Positions 58,101 through 64,000 of a DNA stretch of 64,000 bases are shown piece after piece (within the stretch, counting starts at the first letter, position 1; each line of letters opens with the position of its first letter). Both the position numbers and the translations under genes were made by a program. Source of the stretch: Cristatella mucedo (Eukaryota; Bryozoa; Phylactolaemata; Cristatellidae); NCBI GenBank assembly GCA_009760855.2, contig WPIO01000034.1:3653501-3717500 (forward strand). Reading direction: 5' to 3'. The notes beneath the pieces are model-generated. The model saw only the letters and a program-made list of their open reading frames with translations, was not told where the DNA came from and did not search any database.

Positions 58101-61100
58101 GAGTGGACAGCAAATGGACTGAAATTGAAGGAGGGATGAGTGAAAAAGGCAACTCTACCACTATATTTTATTTTGAAGAAAGAAAAGCAATACTATGGGT
58201 GGGGTTCACAGTGTTAATAGTAGATGATATCAATATAATCAGCATCAGGCACTTTTTGATGACTGCCATTTAGTTAAAACAAAAAGTAAGCAGTGATCGT
58301 TTTGGCTGTAAACCCATGAGGTCTCTTGACGGCTGGTTGGACCTCCGAGAAGGAGCCGAAATGAAAGCTGAGGCGAGAGCTTGGGGCAGGGTTCGTGCTG
58401 GCTCTTGGCATGAGGTGGCTTCTAAGTTCAACCGTCTTGCCAAACTGTGCCATAAGGTATCTGATTTCTTTGCAGCTCTCGTTATGGCATATACAGGAAG
58501 GAGAAGAGCAACGAGCAGCCAGAATGAGGAGCAGTTATTGCAGCAATTGTCGGTGCGATTCTATTGTGGCAGTGTCAGCTGTATTGGTTTGCCCTCCTCT
58601 TCTTTTTGTATGTTGATGCCAGCATCTTGGACAAGGATCCGTACAATGACAAGTGCTTACCGCTGCATATCGCCCTTCTTGTTGAAATGAAGAAGCCCCA
58701 CGGTTGGTAGCTGGTGGGCGGCACAACCCCCCAAGCGCCTCTGTGTGTCAGTCTGCAGCTGATCTATAATGCCTTTGCCGCTGCTTCTTGACTGGTCAGC
58801 ATGCATGCTGTTGTGCTGTTGTTGCAGAACTATTCACTCGTGCCCATCAGCTGGTCGATCACTATCCCAACAAGGCAGTGAGTATCACTCAGCACGCACT
58901 GCAAAGACACGGCTTTCATTTTTTTTAATGTTGTAAAATTGTTCTGCCTACATAGTAAAGCAGGTTTGAGAAATAAGCAAGTGACATTCGACACAATCTT
59001 GTTAGCAGCACTCGTGATTCTGCCTGCATATGCGAAGTAACATAACGGTAGTAGTATCCCGGCATGTTACCAGGGCACGAATGAGCTGCCCCGTCGTGGA
59101 GCAAAAAAATGGTGGTCTCTTATCTGGCGACATTGGTAACGTAATGCGAAAAGTCTACCAGTAATAGTCCACATCACACCACTTCTCGCCAACCTGCACT
59201 GGCTACCAGTCAAGCAACGGATTGACTTCAAGGTTTTGTCGCTCACTTTTAGGTCACTTCATTCTTTGGCTCCAGCCTACCTATCAGATCTACTCCCCCA
59301 TCAGGCCAAGCATCGTACCACCCGCTTTTCGGAATCCAACAGTCTACCAATACCTCATACAAACCTCAAATCCTTAGGAGACCGTGCATTTAGTTCGTAT
59401 GCTCCCAAAGCCTGGAACTCCCTCCCGACCTGCGTCAGAACATCCCCTGACTTGACCACATTTAAAAAGGAAAACACACCTATTTAGGACAGCATTTAGT
59501 GGGTCCCTGTGATTCGTCCCTCATGTGCTTATGCGTGCTGACACTGTGCATGCTGCCACTAACCACATTTGCATGCTGACCCTGTGCATGTCACCCGTAT
59601 CCATGTTATTCATGTTGTTTGTTTATCAAGCATGATATTACTCACCATTCAATTGCATTTCCCTTTGCAGCAAATGTAAAGCGCCTAGAAAGAGATTGAG
59701 TTCTCTGAGGGTGCTTTATCAAGTGCATTATTATTATTATTATTATTAGCAGTCTACGTCGGGAGCCGCGTGGACCTGCAGAGCAAAAGCTTTTGTAGAA
59801 TGCCCTGCCAGATGCCCTGGTGAGGAGGGGCTCTACAGAGCCCCTCCTCCTCCTCCTTCTCCTTATGTTTGCCATCTCCTCATCGGCCACTGTCCACTAA
59901 GACCTCGGTTGATGCTCTTGCGCCTTGTGTCTCTGGTGGTCACATCAACGCTCTTCTGCATGGTCGGCAATGCACTCCAGTTTCTGCTTCCGGCTCCATG
60001 CTCTCGGCATTGTGTGGCGTTTTTGCCCCAAGCTTGTCAAGAACTCCTCCAGTTGCTTGGATTCAACAAGTGGATGTCAAGTTTTCTTTTTTTTCTACTG
60101 GGATCGTTGTACTAGATGACTTTCATCTAGCAACAGGCGAGGTCACTTTTGGCCTTTTAGGAGCTACTGTGGTGGTTACCGTTAGTATTTTTAGCGTATG
60201 CATTCATACCTTTTGCTTTCCTGTTCGTCAAGGCGATATAACCGTATTGACTTTTAGTTGCTTAAATGCAGGGATGCATTGCATGTAAAGCCCTACTACC
60301 CTGTGGCTAATGGAGCCGCGAGAGACTGCAAGCACTCGTGCGTTCATCGGATCATTTTAGATGTCTTGGTTTGCTGTTGGTTGCTACTACTGCGCCACGG
60401 ACAAGAACGAGCTGGCAAGGCGTTACTTGTTCAAGGCCACGTCCATAGACCACTACTTTGGTGCTGCATGGATAGCTTTCGGTCATTCTTTTGCCGCCGA
60501 AAGTGAACACGATCAAGCTACTGCTGCCTACTCCACTGCATCGCACGTCATGAAAGGGTGAGACCGAGAGAGAGAGGGGGAAAGAGAGATTTTTTCAGCT
60601 TTTCGTTATTTTTTAAGATAGTAGCTATGCATAGAAATGCTGCTGTGCTCATTATGTTAAATGTCTTTTTATCTTTTGTTTTGATGTCATAGTTTGCCTG
60701 CAGATCGTCCCCATATTTACTAACATGCTTAGCATGGACACCATTACCCGCGTGTTCTGTAGTGGGTGTGATGCACAGAGCCTGTCTCACAGCTGCTTCG
60801 ATTCTAAGAGTGCGGCCCTGCGTGATGTTTTGATATATATCTTGCTGGACAGTGAAGGCCTTGATCTCTACTGGCATGTTACTCTGCTTGTCACTAACGT
60901 GTTGACGTACGCCAGAGTGCAGCAGTATCTATGAGTAGTGGTAAAGTTGTGGGAATACGCAGCACCCAGGTAGCTAGGAATTTTAAATTTAGAATCATTC
61001 AGTTAAGAAGCAAGAACTCAGCCAATACTTGACGGTTGCGTTTGAAAAAAGTTGCTAAAAGTTTTGCAAAACCGAGAGGCTTGCTTTGGGCCCCCTCCTC

Positions 61101-62361
61101 CTTCTCAGCTGGCAGGCCCACAGGCCGACGGATGCTTAAAAAAAAGCGATCGCTCGGAGCTCGATGTGGAGCTGCAGCTCCTCGCAACCGACGTCGTGGA
61201 CACCGGGCGACCGTCTACCGGGCAATGGTCTGCCGCATATCACCGGCGCTGGCCCAGGCCGTGCGATGTTATGCCATGCAGCTAAACAAACGGTGGACTT
61301 GGGAGCCGGCATGACCTAGTCGTGTGTACCACGTGAGGCATGGTCAACGAAGCACAGGCATGAGCTTGAGCTCGATTTTAAAACGCGATTTTGAATGTCC
61401 TAGTTTCAGGCGCATCGCCGGACGTTTTCTAAAAACCTGGTCAGGCGTCAGCAAACGCAAACATGTAAGCTGTGTCAGAGTTCGCACCCCCCCCCCAATG
61501 CCACTCGACGGATTATTCGTCTGAACTCGATGCACATACACTAGTGAGCTTCTAAGTGTCAATACAAGTCACGCAGTTGCTCGCCGAGGCTACTCGGGAA
61601 AGGGCCTCCTCGCTGTCCGTGACGTGGTTGTCCTGCGCCCTGGGCGATGGCGTCATGCTTCCGGAACCATCCGCGAGCGCGCGGTTGCTGCGGTGGCGCC
61701 TACGCCGGCGTCGTCCATAGGACGATGCTGCGCTCGGCCCGTCGGTCTCCCGTACTGGAATGTAACAGCGGCGGCGAGGTCGCCGGGGGCGGCTGCTGCT
61801 GAAGCGGCCCTTTTCCCCTGATTTCAGCTGCCACTTGCCGCTGCTGTACATCGGCCTAGAGCACGGCCTCGCGAGCAACGGCAAGCTGGCCGAGAAGTTC
61901 TTCGTGCAGGCTCTGAAAGCTGCGCCGCACGATCCGTATGCCCTGCACGAGGTCGGCGTCGTCGAGTTCCAGAACGAGAGGTCAGTTGAGCCGCCGCCAC
62001 CGCCCACCACCACCACCACGCCCACTTCCGCGCAGCTGCCGCCGGCGCGCTTGCTGCCGGACGGCATCCGCGGCTGCAGCCGGGCCGACGGCGAAATCCG
62101 TCTGCCGGCGCAGTCCCGGCATTCCCGGCAGCGGCCGCTGCACTTGTTCGTTGCTCGCTCGCGCAGGTACGGCGAAGCCGAGGCGCGCATGGTGTCTGCT
62201 CTGCGCATCGTCGAGCGCCTCAGCCAAGAGGACGTCGAGGACGACGAGGACGGCAGCAGCAGCGGCGGCGGCGCCCCTGCGGCTGGCGCCGCAGTCAGCA
62301 GCGTGCCGCTCACGTGGGAGCCGCTGCTCAACAACCTCGGACACACGTGCCGCAAGCTCAA
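38953..62361 (+). CDS. CDC16: CDC16 / APC6, TPR subunit of the anaphase-promoting complex, 3' end outside window
   Basis: Exons: 38953-39048, 41051-41105, 43164-43261, 45548-45586, 49019-49132, 51647-51851, 54669-54766, 54872-55005, 58623-58702, 58828-58877, 60361-60557, 61828-61980, 62167-62361. Phases agree at every junction; 504 codons plus two bases. CDC16 is a TPR scaffold of the APC/C ubiquitin ligase that drives mitotic exit. Matches to the family run in order: WETALFWADKIVTL, YLTQQYHRVIGL, CGRAYEAMDN, LTSHHML, SIAERHYYNC, SWFAVGCYY, WIAFGHSFAAESEHDQA, LLYIGLEHGL, LHEVGVVEFQN, WEPLLNNLGHTCRKLK. Oddities are an Ala-rich N-terminus, a 39-nt exon 4 and an acidic/Ser-Gly insertion in exon 13 (roughly residues 459-485). 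Exon 6 could instead start at 51692, also phase 0. About 120 C-terminal residues remain beyond 64,000. Confidence 0.96.
39202..39267. repeat. (GA)n array
   Basis: About 33 pure units in CDC16 intron 1. Confidence 0.95.
40804..40826. repeat. Perfect 11-bp palindrome with one central base
   Basis: GGACTGAAGCC (40804-40814), T, GGCTTCAGTCC (40816-40826). It sits 40 bp after a 'ggtagctcaacggttaaagc' A-box-like string, so it may be part of a diverged tRNA-like repeat. CDC16 intron 1. Confidence 0.75.
41205..41265 (-). mobile_element. SINE 1 / LINE A tail fragment, antisense
   Basis: AT-rich 'aataataataaatgtatttt' then 'gtagcaccctaagagaactt', the minus-strand tail shared by SINE family 1 and LINE A. 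Confidence 0.6.
41459..41790. repeat. TA-rich array with an internal duplicated segment
   Basis: Several TA runs separated by copies of 'cactagtaaattact' (41,519, 41,684 and 41,796 areas) and 'tatagctatag', so the array spread by duplicating a larger unit. CDC16 intron 2. Confidence 0.85.
43020..43115 (+). mobile_element. LINE A 3' tail
   Basis: 'agagcctagaaagagattga', 'tctgagggcgctttatcaag', then ATTATTATTAT. CDC16 intron 2, ending about 50 bp before exon 3. Confidence 0.8.
44070..44420 (+). mobile_element. LINE A C-terminal coding fragment
   Basis: A broken plus frame reads HWLPISSLLT, LNLSTLWLHL-like text, then PKVWNLLPTDV and YPDLTTS, matching HWLPVKQRIDF, KAWNSLPTCV and SPDLTTFKK of the copy at 59,160-59,480. 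CDC16 intron 3. Confidence 0.75.
45850..45975 (+). mobile_element. LINE A 3' tail
   Basis: 'gctaccactaaccattcgat', 'cgtaaagcgcctagaaagag', 'gagttctctaagagagcc', then TATTAATATTATT. CDC16 intron 4. Confidence 0.8.
46182..46208. repeat. Perfect 11-bp inverted repeat, 5-nt loop
   Basis: GCCAGGCTGAA (46182-46192), CCGGT, TTCAGCCTGGC (46198-46208). CDC16 intron 4. Confidence 0.75.
46210..46490 (+). mobile_element. LINE B 3' fragment
   Basis: 'tagtctgtggaagttgcaca', 'tatactgccgactctggcac', 'tttctctttggtgcatgaag' follow the order at 53,010-53,180. Coding frame destroyed. Confidence 0.65.
46490..46950 (-). mobile_element. LINE A 3' region, antisense
   Basis: The minus strand reads the tail 'aagcgcctagaaagagatta', the 'catgctgac'-type UTR blocks in diverged form, and a C-terminal block whose plus form is 'gagttccaggctttaggagc'. 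A LINE A copy on the other strand begins next to it. Confidence 0.75.
46955..47450 (+). mobile_element. LINE A RT C-terminal region to tail
   Basis: The frame reads PSVPNLGLLFQSDLSLEDRI, SANFQLDKIAKKYSGFL, then after a shift LADLPTCAIKRLQLVQNSSA and LVCHEYGTCHVKSLLANLHW, a thumb-region order typical of L2/CR1 elements. The segment from HWLPIKQ to the tail is deleted, then 'aatgtaaagcgcctagaaag' and TTA triplets follow. Confidence 0.8.
47690..48110 (-). mobile_element. Two LINE A tails, antisense, in series
   Basis: Tail blocks occur at 47,705-47,790 (AATAATAATAATAATGCACT, then 'cttgataaagtgccctcaac') and at 48,040-48,095 ('agaactcaatctctttctgg', 'gcgctttacatttgctgcaa'). UTR blocks such as 'cacagtgtcagcacgcataa' lie between, so one truncated copy inserted near another. 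CDC16 intron 4. Confidence 0.75.
48650..48770 (-). mobile_element. SINE family 2 fragment, antisense, diverged
   Basis: 'gcatagtggcagaagagccg' and a weak 'caattaagaattgcc' stem resemble the 3' half of the family on the minus strand; the B box is no longer recognisable. Confidence 0.4.
49640..50260 (-). mobile_element. LINE A 3' region, antisense, interrupted by a SINE
   Basis: The tail 'agagaactctatctctttct' lies at 49,700-49,725. UTR blocks resume after 49,942 ('cacagggtcagtatgcaaat', 'cacagtgtcagcatgcataa'). A coding remnant ends near 50,230, whose minus frame reads LHWTTFKKKLKTHLF and TAFSGSM, the LINE A C-terminus. CDC16 intron 5. Confidence 0.8.
49803..49942 (-). mobile_element. SINE family 1 inserted in LINE A
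   Basis: Complete minus-strand copy from 'atttgtatagcaccctaaga' to 'ccactgggccaaaccagtt', lying between two parts of one LINE A tail. The SINE is therefore younger than that LINE copy. Confidence 0.85.
50563..50672. repeat. 27-bp tandem repeat, about 4 copies
   Basis: Unit CTATGACGACCTGTGCTGAT plus GCTGTCA, with scattered substitutions. CDC16 intron 5. Confidence 0.85.
51288..51475. repeat. Direct duplication of about 110-120 bp
   Basis: 'gaacagaatcattttgctgc' to 'agcgggctgcc' occurs twice (51,295 and 51,404 areas) around a GATTTGATT-type stretch, just upstream of CDC16 exon 6. Confidence 0.75.
52133..52250. repeat. TA-rich array between direct repeats
   Basis: The 'gtagagctcgagttagaagt' segment occurs on both sides (52,074 and 52,252 areas), so the array expanded inside a duplication. 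CDC16 intron 6. Confidence 0.85.
52330..53310 (+). mobile_element. LINE B, longest copy, RT C-terminal region to tail
   Basis: Broken frames read IRSWMSENFLKLNDYKTELL, then PCARNLAVVFDS, VLSRLDYCNFLLAGLPKKAT, NMAARLVFFKSQR, AFLRLKTVSDTSF and GSRLWNSLPQFL. This is the post-catalytic RT region of an L2/CR1-like element distinct from LINE A. The tail reads 'ctctcctgcataacacccac' and 'gcggagttacag', with no TTA run. CDC16 intron 6. Confidence 0.82.
54128..54190 (-). mobile_element. SINE family 1 tail fragment, antisense
   Basis: 'tttttttatagtgccccgag', 'agaacttaatttctgttcag', 'atgctttgc' match the minus-strand tail. It ends about 50 bp before the hairpin at 54,239. Confidence 0.6.
54239..54290. 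repeat. Near-perfect 52-nt hairpin in CDC16 intron 6
   Basis: Arms AGTGAAAAGCGCGGTATC (54239-54256) and GATACCGCGCTTTTCACT (54273-54290) are exact complements over 18 bp. After one C-A mismatch, TGCTT and AAGCA add five more pairs around the loop TGGC. Outside the arms pairing resumes after a few bases. The size is shorter than most animal pre-microRNAs but could belong to a small-RNA hairpin. Confidence 0.85.
55170..55960 (-). mobile_element. LINE A RT fragment, antisense
   Basis: The minus strand reads, high to low, GFHFYADDT (catalytic motif intact, about 55,862-55,888), later QNSAARLVCRECCSCRITSL, LLADLHWLPVKQRIDFKV and LPNQAVHRTT. Frames are shifted between blocks. No tail is present on this side. 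CDC16 intron 8. Confidence 0.8.
56260..56840 (+). mobile_element. LINE A C-terminus, 3' UTR and tail
   Basis: One plus frame of about 117 codons reads DLHWLPDKQRIDFKVLSLTF, LHSLAPACLSDLLPHQAKHR, KSFGDRAFSSYAPKAWNSLL and TTFKKKLKTPLFVTAFSGSM, ending in TGA. UTR blocks, the tail 'aatgtgaagtgcctagaaac' and TTATTATTAT follow. The longest intact piece of the LINE A C-terminal region here. Confidence 0.85.
56841..57110 (-). mobile_element. LINE A RT segment, antisense
   Basis: 'ttaggctaaacacatttatt' and 'atgttacttatgcac' match 7,445-7,485 of the copy at 5,930-7,560. The minus frame reads LPLMNDLISKFISRSKK with no further motif. It adjoins the tail of the plus-strand copy. Confidence 0.6.
57610..57790 (-). 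mobile_element. SINE family 2, antisense
   Basis: 'aaaaatactagctgatttgc', 'tgtatagcgacagaagagcc', 'ggattcgaaaccacgacc', 'ttacctagtgtgccatcacg': full-length on the minus strand. CDC16 intron 8. Confidence 0.87.
59160..59750 (+). mobile_element. LINE A C-terminus, 3' UTR and tail
   Basis: The frame reads LLANLHWLPVKQRIDFKV-like text, then LTFRSLHSLAPAYLSDLLPH, NLKSLGDRAFSSYAPKAWNS and RTSPDLTTFKKE before a frameshift. UTR and tail are complete: 'gcaaatgtaaagcgcctaga', TTA triplets. CDC16 intron 10. Confidence 0.87.
59822..59849. repeat. Perfect 13-bp inverted repeat, 2-nt spacer
   Basis: GAGGAGGGGCTCT (59822-59834), AC, AGAGCCCCTCCTC (59837-59849), followed by further CCTCCT. CDC16 intron 10. 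Confidence 0.75.
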
Positions 62362-62514
62362 GTAGGCAGCTGCCGTGCCAGACGCAGTGTCGGCCGGTGC
62401 TCGGCTTGCAGGTGCACGTGCACCGTGCTCTGCTCGCTTACTATTCACTGAGACAGAGCAAAGGCTGTGAAGAACAGTTTGGCGTTTTGCTTCTTTCCGA
62501 GTTTTTCGTCAAGT

Positions 62515-63330
62515 AAGGTGATGGCGTAACGTCAGTCGATAGTGAGTTCCGGGCTTTGAGAGCATAGTAACTGACGGCTGTAAGGTCTCCAAGAGATTTG
62601 ATGGGGCCAAGCGACCCAATTCAGAACAGAGGGTAAGGGGGGCCTAGTGTGAAGCTAATTCAAAAGGCAAGAAATGGAGCAATGAAAGAGATGGAGCAAG
62701 AGAAAATGGCAGAATGGCTGAATCGAAGGATTCGAGACGAATCTCGACGTCGATACGTAACGCAACGATGGGTAGCCACAGTTGCAGATTGGTGAGAAAC
62801 GGTGCCATGTGGCACTTGCAACGTTTACGACACACTAGCATTGACGCCAGCCATCCGTAAGCTTATTAGTGCACAGGCTGGAAGGCCCTACGAGTAGCTA
62901 GTTCCAGAAATCTAGTCGGGATGTCACAAAAAGCACTGACCAGCTTGGGTGTGGTGTCCTTGTCCAAGCATGCCCGAATTCGTGCAAAGTTACGTTGGTG
63001 AAAGTACATTTTATTGGATAACTTATCTGATGCCTTCAGCACTGAGTTTCGTGCATTGACTGCATTGTCTCTTGTGGCTCGTGTGCATGGCCCTACTCAC
63101 ATCAAGGATCACACACTCGACCAAATTTTCTCATGCAACTGCTCTTTGAAAGTAGGCAGACTTGGCTGTGGAGTGGATGCACTCATCTAGTGACAATTCA
63201 TTTTTGAAGAGGGCAACCAGATTCCGTGCCGAGGCTATAGGAGATACTCTAGAGTTTCTCAAGCGAAAGACACGAGCAGGCATCTTCGATGTGAAACAAC
63301 TGTCCCTCACAAGATAAGTGTCGTCCAAAA
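62515..63330 (-). mobile_element. LINE A fragments, antisense
   Basis: 'gtcgatagtgagttccgggc' and 'gaggtctccaaga'-type blocks match the antisense copy at 46,740-46,810. The minus frame near 63,140-63,240 reads ARNLVALFKNELSLDECIHS, the RT-downstream motif of L2/CR1 elements. Heavily decayed. Confidence 0.65.
63030..63130 (+). mobile_element. LINE endonuclease-region fragment
   Basis: The plus frame reads ALTALSLVARVHGPTHIKD then HTLDQIFSC. The 'H..HTLD.IFS' motif marks the end of the apurinic-type endonuclease domain in non-LTR elements. Orientation is opposite to the surrounding LINE A sequence. Confidence 0.55.
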
Positions 63331-64000
63331 TACGAATGCTGTGACGACAAAGATGCTTGGTTCGAGCATCTCAGCTATTAATTCTGGAGGCAGCTCTAAC
63401 GTCTTGATCGGAAGTCCAGAGAGGAAGCACCGAAAGTCGAAGCAAGAAGGATGCATTGGATGCCATTGGGAAGGGGGTGCAAAGAGATTTTAGATGCTGT
63501 ATGCAAAAGCTCGTGATGGTTGTGATGGCTGTAATGGCTGCCGGTGGAAGAAGACGCTGATAAGGATTCCGGGGCAAGTATGTAGGACACAATAGAGCTT
63601 ACTGATGCTTGCAAAGGCATGTATGCCAGCCAAGAGAAGCTGATCTACGCAAAAGAGGAAGCAGTAGCTCTGTCATTTATTGCTGAGATAGAACCGATGA
63701 AGGCTAACGACTAGAAGATCCTACCGGCGTCCGCACGGCAACCGACGTCATTGCAGTGAACAAACTCGGTGCTGTGCCTCAATGCTAACTTTGGCGAAAA
63801 CTTGCCAAACGTGAAACGCTGAAGCATTGGGGCCACATTGTAGGTCAGCCACTTGATCCGTTCTAGCTGGTCGTAGCAGCATAGGCAAGCGGAAATGCCG
63901 GCTACAGCAAGGCCCAGGCATAGTCATTTCTTAAACGAATTCACACCTTGTTTTATTGATGATATGAAAGACCCCAGCGATGCACGAACGCACATGTACA

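Larger units (their letters stand above)
62362..64000. other. CDC16 intron 13 (to window edge)
   Basis: Opens with donor GTAGGC. No exon matching the CDC16 C-terminal TPRs was found before 64,000. It is filled largely by antisense LINE A sequence, and from about 63,400 by sequence I do not recognise. Confidence 0.6.

Noticed and set aside
60361-60363. ATG at the start of CDC16 exon 11 as a gene start
   Set aside because: It lies directly after an acceptor and its phase joins exon 10; the Met aligns to an internal position of CDC16.

Overview
This is nuclear DNA from an animal. Four genes are split by canonical GT-AG introns, coding exons are GC-rich, and the space between them is filled with non-LTR retrotransposon fragments, two tRNA-like SINE families, a pogo/Tigger-like DNA transposon remnant and long (GA)n, (CT)n and (TA)n arrays. 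Two of the genes (CFAP97D and AKAP14) belong to ciliary/axonemal families. The repeats do not look like familiar vertebrate families, so an invertebrate is more likely, but the species cannot be told from sequence alone.

Layout. 1-5,240: CpG-rich DNA with no convincing gene, plus one LINE tail, one SINE and a 59-bp tandem repeat. 5,243-14,239 (+): a complete four-exon SLC16/monocarboxylate-transporter-like gene (445 aa). 14,240-20,830: intergenic DNA with a telomere-like stretch, possible LTR-like pieces, and one unassigned exon-like reading frame at 19,827-20,065. 20,832-27,241 (+): a complete five-exon CFAP97-domain gene (262 aa) with an unusual Pro/Ala tail. 27,242-34,438: repeats and unassigned sequence. 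34,439-38,817 (-): two recognisable exons of AKAP14 (AKAP28); the middle and 3' exons were not identified. 38,953-62,361 (+): thirteen exons of the APC/C subunit CDC16 (APC6), about 504 codons, continuing past the right edge. 62,362-64,000: the next CDC16 intron, containing LINE fragments.

The AKAP14 and CDC16 start codons face away from each other with only 135 bp between them, so this is very probably one bidirectional promoter. The introns carry most of the mobile elements. The commonest LINE (called LINE A here, L2/CR1-like) ends in a stem-like tail followed by a TTA microsatellite. The 3' end of SINE family 1 resembles that tail, which suggests the LINE machinery moves the SINE. A second LINE (LINE B) and a second SINE family are also present.

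I found no bacterial-type defence system, CRISPR array, rRNA or convincing functional tRNA gene. The most interesting leads are the compact AKAP14/CDC16 promoter, a near-perfect intronic hairpin at 54,239-54,290, an apparent excess of short perfect foldbacks, the SINE/LINE tail sharing, and the SLC16 protein lacking the usual TM8 aspartate. Exon boundaries were read by eye from splice sites, reading phase and remembered family alignments; no search was run.
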